A DNA stretch of 64,000 nucleotides, taken from the NCBI RefSeq assembly GCF_001591385.1, contig NZ_BCUU01000010.1, positions 1 to 64,000 of the forward strand. Reading direction: 5' to 3'. The notes beneath the pieces are model-generated. The model saw nothing but the letters and a program-made list of their open reading frames with translations. It was not told the DNA's origin and searched no databases. Each line of letters starts with the position of its first letter. Position 1 is the stretch's first letter. This document shows, in pieces, positions 7,940 through 21,523 of this stretch. The stretch comes from Variovorax soli NBRC 106424 (GTDB lineage: Bacteria; Pseudomonadota; Gammaproteobacteria; Burkholderiales; Burkholderiaceae_C). A program made the translations under genes and the position numbers.

Positions 7940-8880
7940 GCGGGTGTCTCCACTTTTCTCAATACATAGCCGATGCGCGGGAAATGCACGTGCACCGTTC
8001 CGGCGCGCTCGTCCTGGCGGCGCAGGCTGAAATGGGTCCGGGTGGCGGCGATGAGCTCGCCCTCGGTCGGCTCGGGCCCGAAGCTCTCGCCAGCCACGGT
8101 GACGCGACTGCCCAGCGGGATGCCGTGGTCGTCCTGGAAGGTGCTGTCGACCAGCAGGCTGCGGGGCGTCGAAGCCGCAGCCACCTGGATGGCGCTGGCC
8201 GAGTCGAACTTCTCCATCTCGCCGTGGCCGAAGGCGGCCATGCGCTCCATCCACTCCAGCACGGCCGGCGTATGGGTCAGGATGTCCGCCAGCGACGGCG
8301 TGCGCACGCGGGTGAACCACAGCGGGTGGTAGAGCGAGAAGTCGGCCACCGTGGGCGCATCGCCCATCACGAAGGGCTGGCCTTCGAGCATGTCGGAGAT
8401 GCGGCGCAGGTACGACTTGTAGGCGGCGATGGCGTCCAGCGGCCGCAGGCGCGTCATGTTCACGCTCATGGCCTTGCGGTCATCGGCAAAGGCCTTGCCC
8501 AGCTCCGCCGGCGCGCCCGCGAACAGCTCGGCCGCGCCCTTGGGCTGGAAGTTGTAGGCCATGGCGGTCCAGAACAGCGTGCTGTCGGCCCACTGCGCCA
8601 CGGTGCGTGCCAGGCCCTTGCCTTGGGCGGGGTAGATGGCAGGCGCCGGCGCCAGGTGTTCGAGCACGTCGCAGAAGAGCGCCGTGTCGCAGTAGATGTC
8701 GGCGCCGATCTGCAGGATGGGCGTCTTGCGGTAGCCGCCGGTGAGCGCCACCACATCGGGCTTGGGCTGGATCTGCGGAATGATCACCGACTTCCAGGCC
8801 AGCTTCTTGTAGCCCAGCAGCAGCCGGGCCTTTTCGGCGAAGGGCGAGGTCGGGTAGTGATGGAGGATCAGGTCGGCCAC
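7936..8880 (-). CDS. Glutathione S-transferase family protein
   Basis: A 314-residue protein. The N-terminal thioredoxin-like GST domain (about 1-80) starts ADLILHHYPTSPFAEKARLLLG, where the Ser after PT is in the catalytic position. A helical C-terminal domain follows (about 90-215), and an extra beta-rich segment of roughly 90 residues ends the chain. The start is a GTG at 8880 preceded by a strong GGAAGGAGA; no suitable ATG exists nearby. The long C-terminal extension is larger than in ordinary 200-220 residue GSTs. It could conjugate or isomerise an intermediate of the operon, or detoxify aldehydes; the substrate is not known. Confidence 0.82.
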   Translation of the reverse strand: MADLILHHYPTSPFAEKARLLLGYKKLAWKSVIIPQIQPKPDVVALTGGYRKTPILQIGADIYCDTALFCDVLEHLAPAPAIYPAQGKGLARTVAQWADSTLFWTAMAYNFQPKGAAELFAGAPAELGKAFADDRKAMSVNMTRLRPLDAIAAYKSYLRRISDMLEGQPFVMGDAPTVADFSLYHPLWFTRVRTPSLADILTHTPAVLEWMERMAAFGHGEMEKFDSASAIQVAAASTPRSLLVDSTFQDDHGIPLGSRVTVAGESFGPEPTEGELIAATRTHFSLRRQDERAGTVHVHFPRIGYVLRKVETPA

Positions 8881-8915
8881 GTTGTCTCCTTCCTTCCTGG
8901 GCACCGTGCCCGGGT

Positions 8916-9932
8916 CTAGATCAGCTTGACCAGCTGCTTGCCGAAGTTCCTGCCCTTGAGCAGGCCCAGGAAGGCCTCGGGTGCCGACTCGATGCCCTGC
9001 GCGATGGACTCGCGCGGGCGCAGCTTGCCGGTGGCCACCAGGGTGCCCAGTTCTTTCAGCGCCTCGGGCCAGACTTCCATGTGCTCGCTCACGATGAAGC
9101 CTTCGATCTTGATCCGGTTGATGAGGATCAGTGCCGGGTTCGCCATGGGCAGCGGCTGGCCGTCGTAGCCGGCGATCATGCCGCACAGGGCGATGCGGGC
9201 AAAGGCGTTGGCGCGCAGCAGCACGGCATCGAGGATGTAGCCGCCGACGTTCTCGAAGTAGCCGTCGATGCCGCTCGGGCAGGCTTCCTTCAGCGCCTGG
9301 CTCATGCTCTTGGCGTCAGGGTGCTGGCGATAGTCGATGCAGGCGTCGAAGCCCAGTTCTTCCACCGCGTACTTGCACTTGTCCGGCCCGCCGGCAATGC
9401 CCACCACGCGGCAGCCGCGCGCCTTGGCCAGCGCACCGAAGGCGCTGCCCACCGCGCCGGTGGCGGCGGAGATGACCAGCGTCTCGCCCGCCTTGGGCGC
9501 GATGATCTTCACCAGGCCGTACCAGGCCGTGACGCCGGGCATGCCCACCGCGCCCAGGTAGTGCGACAGCGGGACATGGGTGGTGTCCACCTTGCGCAGC
9601 ACGCCGGGCTGCGAGGCGTCGACCACGCTGTATTCCTGCCAGCCGCCGAAGCCCACCACCTTGTCGCCCACGGCGAACTTGGGGTTCCGGCTTTCGACAA
9701 TCTCGCCCACGGTGCCGCCCTGCATCACCTGGCCCAGCGGCTGGGGCTGTGCGTAGCTCTTGGAATCGTTCATGCGCCCGCGCATGTACGGGTCCAGGCT
9801 CAGGTAGTGATGGCGCACCAGCACCTCGTTGTCCTTCAGTTCGGGCGTCTGGCTGGTGACCAGCTTGAAGTTGCTGGCGACGGCTTCGCCGTCGGGGCGG
9901 TTGTCCAGCAGTTGCTGCTTGTTCGTGGGCAT
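8916..9932 (-). CDS. NADP-dependent oxidoreductase, zinc-independent MDR (CurA/leukotriene B4 dehydrogenase-like)
   Basis: A 338-residue medium-chain reductase. The N-terminal GroES-like part contains LSLDPYMRGRMND, typical of the CurA/prostaglandin reductase group, and the Rossmann part shows ISAATGAVGSAFGALAK. Catalytic-zinc cysteines are absent, as expected for this subgroup, which reduces the double bond of alpha,beta-unsaturated ketones or aldehydes with NADPH. It sits between a thioesterase gene (17 bp upstream) and a GST gene (35 bp downstream), which fits removal of reactive enones or enals. The actual substrate is unknown. Confidence 0.9.
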   Translation of the reverse strand: MPTNKQQLLDNRPDGEAVASNFKLVTSQTPELKDNEVLVRHHYLSLDPYMRGRMNDSKSYAQPQPLGQVMQGGTVGEIVESRNPKFAVGDKVVGFGGWQEYSVVDASQPGVLRKVDTTHVPLSHYLGAVGMPGVTAWYGLVKIIAPKAGETLVISAATGAVGSAFGALAKARGCRVVGIAGGPDKCKYAVEELGFDACIDYRQHPDAKSMSQALKEACPSGIDGYFENVGGYILDAVLLRANAFARIALCGMIAGYDGQPLPMANPALILINRIKIEGFIVSEHMEVWPEALKELGTLVATGKLRPRESIAQGIESAPEAFLGLLKGRNFGKQLVKLI

Positions 9933-9949
9933 GGTTGTCTCCGTGGGGA

Positions 9950-10408
9950 TCAGTCTGTTGACGGGGGGCGCTGCTCGTTGGCGCTCGACGCGCTGGTGGG
10001 CAGGCGCCGCTTGACGTACTTGAAGGTGCCGGTGGCATGCGCGCAGGCATTGCCCTTCTCATCAAAGATGGTTGCCTCGGTGAAGGCCAGCGTGGCGGTG
10101 CGGTGCATCAGCCGGCCCTTGGCCACCAGCGGGCCGACCGACGGGTGCATGAAGCTGGTCTTCATCTCGATGGTGACCACGCCGATCTCGGGCGCCACGC
10201 TGCGCGCCGCGGCAGCCATGGTCACATCCAGCAGCGTCATGCAGGCGCCGCCGTGGGTCACGTCGAAGGTGTTCAGGTGCTCCGGCTTGGCCGTGTAGCG
10301 CAGCTCCGACTCGCCGCCCTCGAAGCGCGTGATGTCGAAGCCGAGGTGCCGGGCAAAGGGAATTCGGCTGGTGAAGGCCTTCAGGCCTGCTTGGTCGTCT
10401 GTGGTCAT
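9950..10408 (-). CDS. PaaI-type hotdog thioesterase
   Basis: A 152-residue hotdog-fold protein. The motif FDVTHGGACMTLLDVTMAAAAR matches the PaaI/YbgC-type active-site helix, with the HGG turn and the acidic Asp. Family members hydrolyse acyl-CoA thioesters, often aromatic or medium-chain ones, and release stalled CoA. Spacing is 16 bp from the upstream SDR and 17 bp to the downstream reductase, so it is part of the same operon. The C-terminal 15 residues are polar and probably disordered. Confidence 0.87.
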   Translation of the reverse strand: MTTDDQAGLKAFTSRIPFARHLGFDITRFEGGESELRYTAKPEHLNTFDVTHGGACMTLLDVTMAAAARSVAPEIGVVTIEMKTSFMHPSVGPLVAKGRLMHRTATLAFTEATIFDEKGNACAHATGTFKYVKRRLPTSASSANEQRPPSTD

Positions 10409-10424
10409 CCGTGCCTGCCGCCCG

Positions 10425-11219
10425 TCAAGCGCCCAGCACCACGCTCACGCCGCCGTCCACCGCCATCCACTGGCCGGTGATGTGCTTGCCGGCGTCGCTG
10501 GCGTACAGCAGCGTGATGCCCTTGAGGTCTTCGTCGTCACCGAGGCGGCCCAGGGGCGCATGGCTGGCCATCTTCTCCTCGCCGATGGACTTGATGAGGC
10601 CCGCCGCCATCTTGGTCATGAAGAAGCCCGGGCAGATGGCGTTCACGTTGATGCCGTAGCGGCCCCATTCGGCCGCCAGCGTGTGGGTGAAGCCGATGAC
10701 CGCGCTCTTGGAGGTGTTGTAGGCCAGGGTCTTCATTTCCGGCGGGTTGCCGTTCAGGCCCGCGATGGAGGCGATGTTGATGATGCGGCCCGACTTCTTC
10801 GGAATCATGTACTTGGTGGCCACCTGCTGCGACAGGATGAAGTAGCCGCGCACGTTGAGGTTCATCACCTTGTCCCAGGCCTCGACCGGATGGCTTTCGG
10901 CCGGGGCGCCCCAGCTGGCGCCGGCGTTGTTGACCAGGATGTCGATGGCGCCCATGCGCTCGAGCGTCTCGTCGGCCAGGCGGCGGGTGTCTTCTTCCTT
11001 GGCGCAGTCTGCGGCAATCCAGCGCGCGTCGATGCCGCTGTCCTGCAGCTCGGCCGCGGCCTGCTCCAGGTCTTCGGCCTTGCGCGAGCTGAGCATGATC
11101 CTGGCGCCCGCCTCGCCCAGCGCATGGGCCATCTGCAGGCCCAGGCCGCGCGAGCCGCCGGTGATGAGCGCGGTCTTGCCGTGCAGGTCGAACAGTTGCG
11201 AAACGGTGCGGGTGGTCAT
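10425..11219 (-). CDS. Short-chain dehydrogenase/reductase (RhlG/3-ketoacyl reductase-like)
   Basis: A 264-residue classical SDR with TGGSRGLG at about residues 20-27, NNAGASWG, and the catalytic segment with Ser in NIASIAG and YNTSKSA for Tyr and Lys. The sequence INVNAICPGFFMTKM and the C-terminal GQWMAVDGGVS are typical of NADP-dependent 3-oxoacyl reductases. It belongs to the acyl-CoA operon, 52 bp after a 73-codon membrane protein gene. The probable substrate is a 3-hydroxy- or 3-ketoacyl intermediate, inferred from context. Confidence 0.88.
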   Translation of the reverse strand: MTTRTVSQLFDLHGKTALITGGSRGLGLQMAHALGEAGARIMLSSRKAEDLEQAAAELQDSGIDARWIAADCAKEEDTRRLADETLERMGAIDILVNNAGASWGAPAESHPVEAWDKVMNLNVRGYFILSQQVATKYMIPKKSGRIINIASIAGLNGNPPEMKTLAYNTSKSAVIGFTHTLAAEWGRYGINVNAICPGFFMTKMAAGLIKSIGEEKMASHAPLGRLGDDEDLKGITLLYASDAGKHITGQWMAVDGGVSVVLGA

Positions 11220-11271
11220 GATGCTTCGGGTCTTTCGGTTCGGTTCAGGGTTCGTCGGTTCTTGAAGAGGG

Positions 11272-11492
11272 TCAGGGCTTGGCCTTGCCCAGCCGCGAGC
11301 GCACGTAGATCAGGACCACGCCCACGGCAGCCACGACTGCGCCGGGCACGGCCAGCGACCAGCCCACGGCGGCGCTTTCGCGGCCCGTGGCCAGGCCGAG
11401 CACGAGCAGCAGCAGGCCGCCGTAGATCAGCGTCCAGATCCAGGCTTCGAGCCTGGCGTAGGGCTTGGCGGCCTTGGCTTCTTCGGCGGCCA

Positions 11493-11493
<1 letters not shown>
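11272..11493 (-). CDS. Small two-helix membrane protein
   Basis: A 73-residue protein. Two hydrophobic segments are visible, WIWTLIYGGLLLLVLGLA (about 19-36) and WSLAVPGAVVAAVGVVLIYV (about 45-64), with basic C-terminal residues (RSRLGKAKP). Its ATG overlaps the stop of the acyl-CoA dehydrogenase gene by one base (TGATG), so translation is likely coupled. I do not recognise a family. It may anchor or regulate the neighbouring enzymes, but nothing in the sequence shows this. Confidence 0.75.
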
Positions 11494-13325
<1,832 letters not shown>

Positions 13326-13513
13326 GTGCGGTCGCGGCGAAAGGGTTGCCAGATCGAGGCTGCGAGCGCCGGTTTCGGCTCGCAGCGAATCCGGATCAAT
13401 GTAATCCAATCGGCGTGGACGGAGTGACTCCTGCATGACACACAGGGGCTCATCCGCGGGCCAAGGTGGCCCGGCTGCGCCAGAATCCGGGGCTTGCCTC
13501 CATCCTCACACCG

Positions 13514-14719
13514 ATGAACATTGCAGACTCCTTCGCGGACGTGTCCCGCTTCGTCGCCATCCGCCGCGACATCCATGCCCATCCCGAACTCGGCTTCGAA
13601 GAACACCGGACGTCCGAGATGGTGGCCCGGCTGCTGCAGGAATGGGGCATCGAGGTGCACCGCGGCATTGCCGGCACCGGCCTGGTCGGGGTGCTGCGCC
13701 GGGGCACGGGCACGCGCACCATCGGCCTGCGGGCGGACATGGATGCGCTGCCGCTGCACGAGGCCAACGAATTCGCACACAAGTCCACCCACGCCGGCCG
13801 CATGCACGCCTGCGGCCACGACGGCCACACCACCATGCTGCTGGCGGCCGCGTGGCACCTGTCGCAAAAGGGCAGCCAGTTCAACGGCACCGTCCATTTC
13901 ATCTTCCAGCCGGCCGAGGAGATGGGCAAAGCCGGCGCCAAGAAGATGATCCAGGACGGCCTGTTCGAGCGCTTTCCCTGCGATGCCGTGTTTGCCCTGC
14001 ACAACTTCCCGGTCGGCGAGGTCGGGCGCTTTGCGCTCAACGAAGGTGCTCTCATGGCGTCGAGCAATACCTACCGGATCACCTTGCGTGGTCGCGGCAC
14101 GCACGCCTCGATGCCGCACACGGGCATCGACCCCGTGGCGGCCGTGGTCAACCTCGCCCAGCAGTTGCAGACGCTGGTGGCCCGGACCATTCCGAACACG
14201 GAGCGCGCCCTGCTCGCCGTCACGCAGTTGCAAGGCTCGGACGCGCCCAACGTGATTCCCGATTCCGCCACGCTGGGCGGCACCGTGCGCACCTTCTCGA
14301 TCGATGCGCTGGACAAGATCGAGGCCCGGCTGCGCACCATCGCCCATGGCGTGGCGGCCGCGCACGAGTGCACCGCCGAGATCAGCTTCACCCGCGCTTC
14401 GCCGCCCGTGGTCAACCACGCGGCAGAGGCCCGCTTTGCCGCCGAAGTCATGCGCGAGGTGGTGGGCGAGGACATGGTGACGGATGATTTTCCGGCCGTG
14501 ATGAGTGCGGAAGACTTCGCCCACATGCTGCAGGTGCGCCCCGGCTGCTACGCCTTCCTCGGCAACGGCGACGGCGACCATCGGCTCGACGGCCATGGGC
14601 CCGGCCCGTGCATCATCCACAACACGTCGTTCGACTTCAACGACGAGATCATCCCGATCGGCGCCAGCTACTTCGTGAGGCTGGTGGAGCGCTGGCTGCC
14701 GGTGGGCCGCGGCAACTGA
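13514..14719 (+). CDS. M20 family amidohydrolase (hippurate hydrolase-like)
   Basis: A 401-residue M20D metallo-amidohydrolase. Metal-binding motifs are HACGHDGHTTM (about 104-114) and FQPAEEMGKAGAK (about 137-149), and RRDIHAHPELGFEE is the family start. Members hydrolyse N-acyl amino acids such as hippurate or N-acetyl-amino acids, and some act on indole-acetyl conjugates. The start at 13514 (MNIADSFADVSRFV) is chosen over a 16-codon longer frame. A Bug-type solute receptor follows 36 bp downstream, a common pairing in Comamonadaceae that suggests uptake of the substrate or product. Confidence 0.9.
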   Translation: MNIADSFADVSRFVAIRRDIHAHPELGFEEHRTSEMVARLLQEWGIEVHRGIAGTGLVGVLRRGTGTRTIGLRADMDALPLHEANEFAHKSTHAGRMHACGHDGHTTMLLAAAWHLSQKGSQFNGTVHFIFQPAEEMGKAGAKKMIQDGLFERFPCDAVFALHNFPVGEVGRFALNEGALMASSNTYRITLRGRGTHASMPHTGIDPVAAVVNLAQQLQTLVARTIPNTERALLAVTQLQGSDAPNVIPDSATLGGTVRTFSIDALDKIEARLRTIAHGVAAAHECTAEISFTRASPPVVNHAAEARFAAEVMREVVGEDMVTDDFPAVMSAEDFAHMLQVRPGCYAFLGNGDGDHRLDGHGPGPCIIHNTSFDFNDEIIPIGASYFVRLVERWLPVGRGN

Positions 14720-14755
14720 CGGCTCTTCTCTTTCCAAGACCACAGGAACACAAAG

Positions 14756-15733
14756 ATGACGCTTCGCTACACACGCCGCTCCGTCCTGGCCGCATCGGCT
14801 GGCGCGCTCGCCGCCAGCGCCCTGCCCCATGCCGCATTCGCCCAGCAGCGGGTCATCCACCTCGTCGTGCCCTACGGCACGGGCGCGGTGCAGGACACGG
14901 TGGCCCGGGCCTTCAACAACGAACTGGGGACTGCGCTGGGCGCGGCTGTTCTGGTGGAAAACCGCGCAGGCGCCGGCGGCACCGTGGGTGCCGCGCAAGT
15001 GGCCAAGGCACCGCCGGACGGCAACACGCTGGTGCTCGCCGCGGCCAGCCACCACATCGCGGGCTTTCTCTACAGCAAGCTGCCCTACGACCCGCTGAAG
15101 GATTTCGTGGGCGTGGCCAACCTCGGCAACACCGGCTACGTGCTGGCAGTGGCCAGCGGTCTGAACGTGGCCAGCACGGCCGACTTCATCAAGGAGGTCA
15201 AGGCCAATCCGGGCAAGTACAACTACGCCTCGGCCGGCAACGGCAGCGCCACCCACCTGGCCATGGCTTCATTCCTGTCCAAGGCCGGGCTCACGATGAC
15301 GCACATTCCGACCAAGTCCACCGGCGAGGCGGTCAACGAAGTGCTGGCCGGACGCGTGCAGGCCGTCATTTCCTCGACCATCGGCGTCGTCGGCTTCCAG
15401 GCCGATCCGCGCGTGAAGCTGCTGGCATCCACCGGCCCGCAGCGCAGCCCTTTCCTGCCCGAGTTGCCGACGGTGGGCGAAAGCGGCCTGCCGGGCTACG
15501 TCTTCGACTCCTGGTTCGGCCTGCTCGCACCGGCCGCCACACCCAAGGCGGAGATCGACAAGCTCAACGCCGCCACCAACAAGGTGCTGGCCGACCCGGC
15601 CATCCAGGAACGCTTCAGGCGCCTGGGCGTGGAACCGCGCACTCAGACGCCCGAGCAGTTCCAGAAGTTGCTGCGCGCGGACTGGGATGCGGCCGGCGCC
15701 GTGGTGAAGGCGTCGGGCGCCAAGGTGGATTGA
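14756..15733 (+). CDS. Bug/TctC-type periplasmic solute-binding receptor
   Basis: A 325-residue tripartite tricarboxylate transporter substrate-binding protein. A signal peptide of about 29 residues carries a twin-arginine-like start (YTRRSVLAASAG) and ends HAAFA. The mature part has VPYGTGAVQDTVAR and VENRAGAGGTVGA, both typical of Bug proteins, whose first loop binds a carboxylate. No TctA or TctB membrane genes are adjacent, which is usual for the many orphan Bug receptors of this family. It is 36 bp downstream of the M20 amidohydrolase and is followed by a strong terminator. Confidence 0.92.
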   Translation: MTLRYTRRSVLAASAGALAASALPHAAFAQQRVIHLVVPYGTGAVQDTVARAFNNELGTALGAAVLVENRAGAGGTVGAAQVAKAPPDGNTLVLAAASHHIAGFLYSKLPYDPLKDFVGVANLGNTGYVLAVASGLNVASTADFIKEVKANPGKYNYASAGNGSATHLAMASFLSKAGLTMTHIPTKSTGEAVNEVLAGRVQAVISSTIGVVGFQADPRVKLLASTGPQRSPFLPELPTVGESGLPGYVFDSWFGLLAPAATPKAEIDKLNAATNKVLADPAIQERFRRLGVEPRTQTPEQFQKLLRADWDAAGAVVKASGAKVD

Positions 15734-15753
15734 GCGCTGCCGCCCCAAAGCAA

Positions 15754-15780
15754 AACAGGCCCCGAGGGGCCTGTTCTTTC
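15754..15780. terminator. Rho-independent terminator, probably bidirectional
   Basis: A 10-bp perfect stem AACAGGCCCC / GGGGCCTGTT (15754-15763 and 15766-15775), with T-rich sequence after it on the plus strand and AAAA before it. It lies between the convergent Bug receptor and thiolase genes and can serve both. Confidence 0.85.
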
Positions 15781-15797
15781 TTGGCGCAGCGAAAGCC

Positions 15798-16973
<1,176 letters not shown>

Positions 16974-17018
16974 GGTGGGTTCCTTTGCGAGAAAAAGAAG
17001 GGTCTCTGGTGAATGGGA

Positions 17019-18503
17019 TCAGTCTTGCGCCACGGCGGTGCCGGCGTTGCGCAGGAGCTGCTGATAGAACTGGATCATCTCCACGTAGTTCTCGATGGAG
17101 ATTCGCTCGTTGGTGCCGTGAAAGCGCGGCAGGTCTTGCGGCTTGGCGCGCACCGGCGAGAAGCGGTAGACGGCATCGGACACGCCGTTGAAGTGGCGCG
17201 AATCGGTGGCCGCCACCATCAGGCTCGGGGCCACCACGCCCTCGGGGAACACTTCGCGCACGGTGCGCTGGATGGCCATGTAGCCCGGCCCTTGCATGGG
17301 CGACACCGGCGAAGGCTCGGAATTGCCCGGGTAGTGAGCGACCTTGATGGCGTCGTCCGCCACCGTCTTGTGCACATGCTCTTCCACCGACGCCAGCGAC
17401 TCGCCCGGCAGGATGCGGAAGTTGACCGTGGCTTCGACATGGCCGGGCATCACGTTGTCCTTGTTGCCCGCCTGGAAGATGGTCAGCGCCGTGGTGGTGC
17501 GCAGCATGGTGTTGGTGCTGGGGCTCTTTTCGAGCTGCTTTTGCACCAGCGGGCCGAACAGCCACAGGTTGGACAGGGCCACCTGGTTGAAGCCGGTCAT
17601 CTCGGGCGCCAGCGTCTCGAACATGCTGCCTGCCACGCCGCCGAGGCTGGCGGGCAGCTGGTTCGATTCGAGCTTGGCGAGCGCGCGGCTCATGCTGCCG
17701 ATGCCGCTCTGGGCCGGCGGCATCGACGAGTGGCCCGGCGCCGTGTCGAGCGTCAGCTTGAAGCTGCCGAAGCCCTTCTCGGCCAGGCCGATGAGCGCCG
17801 CGGGCTGCGACAGGCCTGGCAGCATGCCTTCGGTGATCAGCATGCCTTCGTCGAGGACCCAGGCCAGCTTCACGCCGCGCTCTTTCAAGAGCGCAGCGAT
17901 CGGCTTGGCGCCGCGCAGGCCGCTCACTTCTTCATCCGCGCCGGAGATGAGGTAGATGGTCTGCTTCGGCTGGAAGCCGCTGGCCACCAGCGCCTCGATG
18001 GCTTCCATCTGCGACAGCAGGTTGCCCTTGTTGTCCCATGCACCGCGGCCCCACACATAGCCGTCCTTGATGGTGCCGCCGAAGGGCTCGGTCGTCCATG
18101 CGGACTCGGTGCCCGAGGCGATCGGCACCACGTCCTGGTGCGCCATCAAGGCCACCGGCGGCGCCTTGGGGTCGCTGCCCTGCCAGGTGTAGAGCAGCGA
18201 CAAGCCGCCCACCACCTCTTTCTTCAGGGTGGCGTGCAGCCTGGGAAACTTCTGCTCCAGGTAGGCATGCAGGCGCAGGAACTCCTCGCGGTTGTAGTCG
18301 GGGTCTTCCTGGCTGCTGACGGTCTTGAAGCGCACCGCGCCCGCCAGGCGCTCGGCCACGGCCTGCGCATCGACCGGCGCCTTCTGAATGGGTGCCACGC
18401 TCACCTGGCGCGAGGGCGTGCGCCAGGTCTTGATGCCCACCGCCGCCGCCAGCACCACGAGGGCCAGCAGAAGCAACAGGACGATGCGCTTGACGACTGC
18501 CAC
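17019..18503 (-). CDS. Membrane-anchored M20 family carboxypeptidase (CPS1-like)
   Basis: A 494-residue protein with an N-terminal hydrophobic anchor or uncleaved signal (about 7-24, IVLLLLLALVVLAAAVGIKTW) and an M20 peptidase domain. Metal ligands are seen in ALMAHQDVVP, WGRGAWDNKGN and SGADEEVSG, matching the His-Asp-Glu-Glu set. The relatives are yeast carboxypeptidase S and PM20D1-like N-acyl amino acid hydrolases. The start is GTG at 18503. It is placed between fadB- and fadA-like genes (gaps 21 and 45 bp), an unusual position for a peptidase. It could release fatty acids from N-acyl amino acids; this is inference. Confidence 0.86.
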   Translation of the reverse strand: MAVVKRIVLLLLLALVVLAAAVGIKTWRTPSRQVSVAPIQKAPVDAQAVAERLAGAVRFKTVSSQEDPDYNREEFLRLHAYLEQKFPRLHATLKKEVVGGLSLLYTWQGSDPKAPPVALMAHQDVVPIASGTESAWTTEPFGGTIKDGYVWGRGAWDNKGNLLSQMEAIEALVASGFQPKQTIYLISGADEEVSGLRGAKPIAALLKERGVKLAWVLDEGMLITEGMLPGLSQPAALIGLAEKGFGSFKLTLDTAPGHSSMPPAQSGIGSMSRALAKLESNQLPASLGGVAGSMFETLAPEMTGFNQVALSNLWLFGPLVQKQLEKSPSTNTMLRTTTALTIFQAGNKDNVMPGHVEATVNFRILPGESLASVEEHVHKTVADDAIKVAHYPGNSEPSPVSPMQGPGYMAIQRTVREVFPEGVVAPSLMVAATDSRHFNGVSDAVYRFSPVRAKPQDLPRFHGTNERISIENYVEMIQFYQQLLRNAGTAVAQD

Positions 18504-18524
18504 GGTTGCCTTCGTTCCCGTCGA

Positions 18525-20627
<2,103 letters not shown>

Positions 20628-20824
20628 GCTGCTTTCCTTTGAATGGGAAGAAATAATGAGTCGGACCCGAAGACGCCGCGCTGCCCGCATCAAAGCCGCG
20701 GGCCGGCGACGTCTTCCGTAAAAAGCACGGACGTTCTTTTTTTGGCGATTCTAGGGCGATGTCCTGTGCGCGCCGAGTCGCAACCGGGACAAAGCCCGGG
20801 CCTCTTGGTCGGGCCCCTGGGTGC

Positions 20825-21520
20825 TCAGACCTCGAGCCACTCCTTGCGGGTGGCTGCATCGGCACGCAGCGAATCGGGCGTGCCGTCGAAAACGATCGTA
20901 CCGTGGCCCATGACCAGGGCGCGATCGGAAATGTGCATCGCAATGGTCAGTTTCTGCTCAATCAGCAACACGGAGATGCCGCGGTCCTTCAGCCGCTTGA
21001 GGTACTCGCCCACCAGCTCGACGATCTTGGGCGCCAGGCCCTCGGTGGGCTCGTCGATGATGATCAGGTCGGGGTCGCCCATGAGCGTGCGGCACAGCGT
21101 GAGCATCTGCTGCTCGCCGCCGGAGAGCACGCCCGCCTCGGTGTGCTGGCGCTCCTTCAGGCGCGGGAACATGGCGTACATGTCGTCGAAGCTCCAGCGG
21201 CTGCCCTTGCCGTTGCCCTTCTGGCCCAAGAGCAGGTTCTGGTGCACGGTGAGCTTGGGGAAGATGTCGCGGTTCTCCGGCACGTAGCCGATGCCCAGGT
21301 GCGCCACCTCGTAGGCCTTCTTGCGCAGGATGTCCTGGCCCTGCCAGTGCAGGTGCCCTTCGGCATGCACCAGGCCCATGATGGCTTTTGCGGTGGTCGA
21401 GCGGCCCGAGCCGTTGCGGCCCAGCAGGGCCACGATCTCGCCCTTGCCCACCTCGAAGGAAACGCCATGCAGCACATGGCTCTTGCCGTAGTAGGCGTGG
21501 ATGTCTTGTAGCTTCAGCAT
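20825..21520 (-). CDS. livF: LivF-type ABC transporter ATP-binding protein with Walker A Lys to Arg
   Basis: A 231-residue ATPase of the branched-chain amino acid (HAAT) family. The Walker A motif reads GRNGSGRST (residues 34-42): the invariant Lys is replaced by Arg40. The signature LSGGEQQML, Walker B LIIIDEPTEGLAP and the switch His region are normal. It pairs with LivG below LivH/LivM to import branched-chain amino acids or, in many Burkholderiales, aromatic and short acyl compounds. It starts 3 bp after the livG stop. The Arg substitution may leave this half-site weak or inactive. Confidence 0.92.
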   Translation of the reverse strand: MLKLQDIHAYYGKSHVLHGVSFEVGKGEIVALLGRNGSGRSTTAKAIMGLVHAEGHLHWQGQDILRKKAYEVAHLGIGYVPENRDIFPKLTVHQNLLLGQKGNGKGSRWSFDDMYAMFPRLKERQHTEAGVLSGGEQQMLTLCRTLMGDPDLIIIDEPTEGLAPKIVELVGEYLKRLKDRGISVLLIEQKLTIAMHISDRALVMGHGTIVFDGTPDSLRADAATRKEWLEV

Positions 21521-21523
21521 GAA

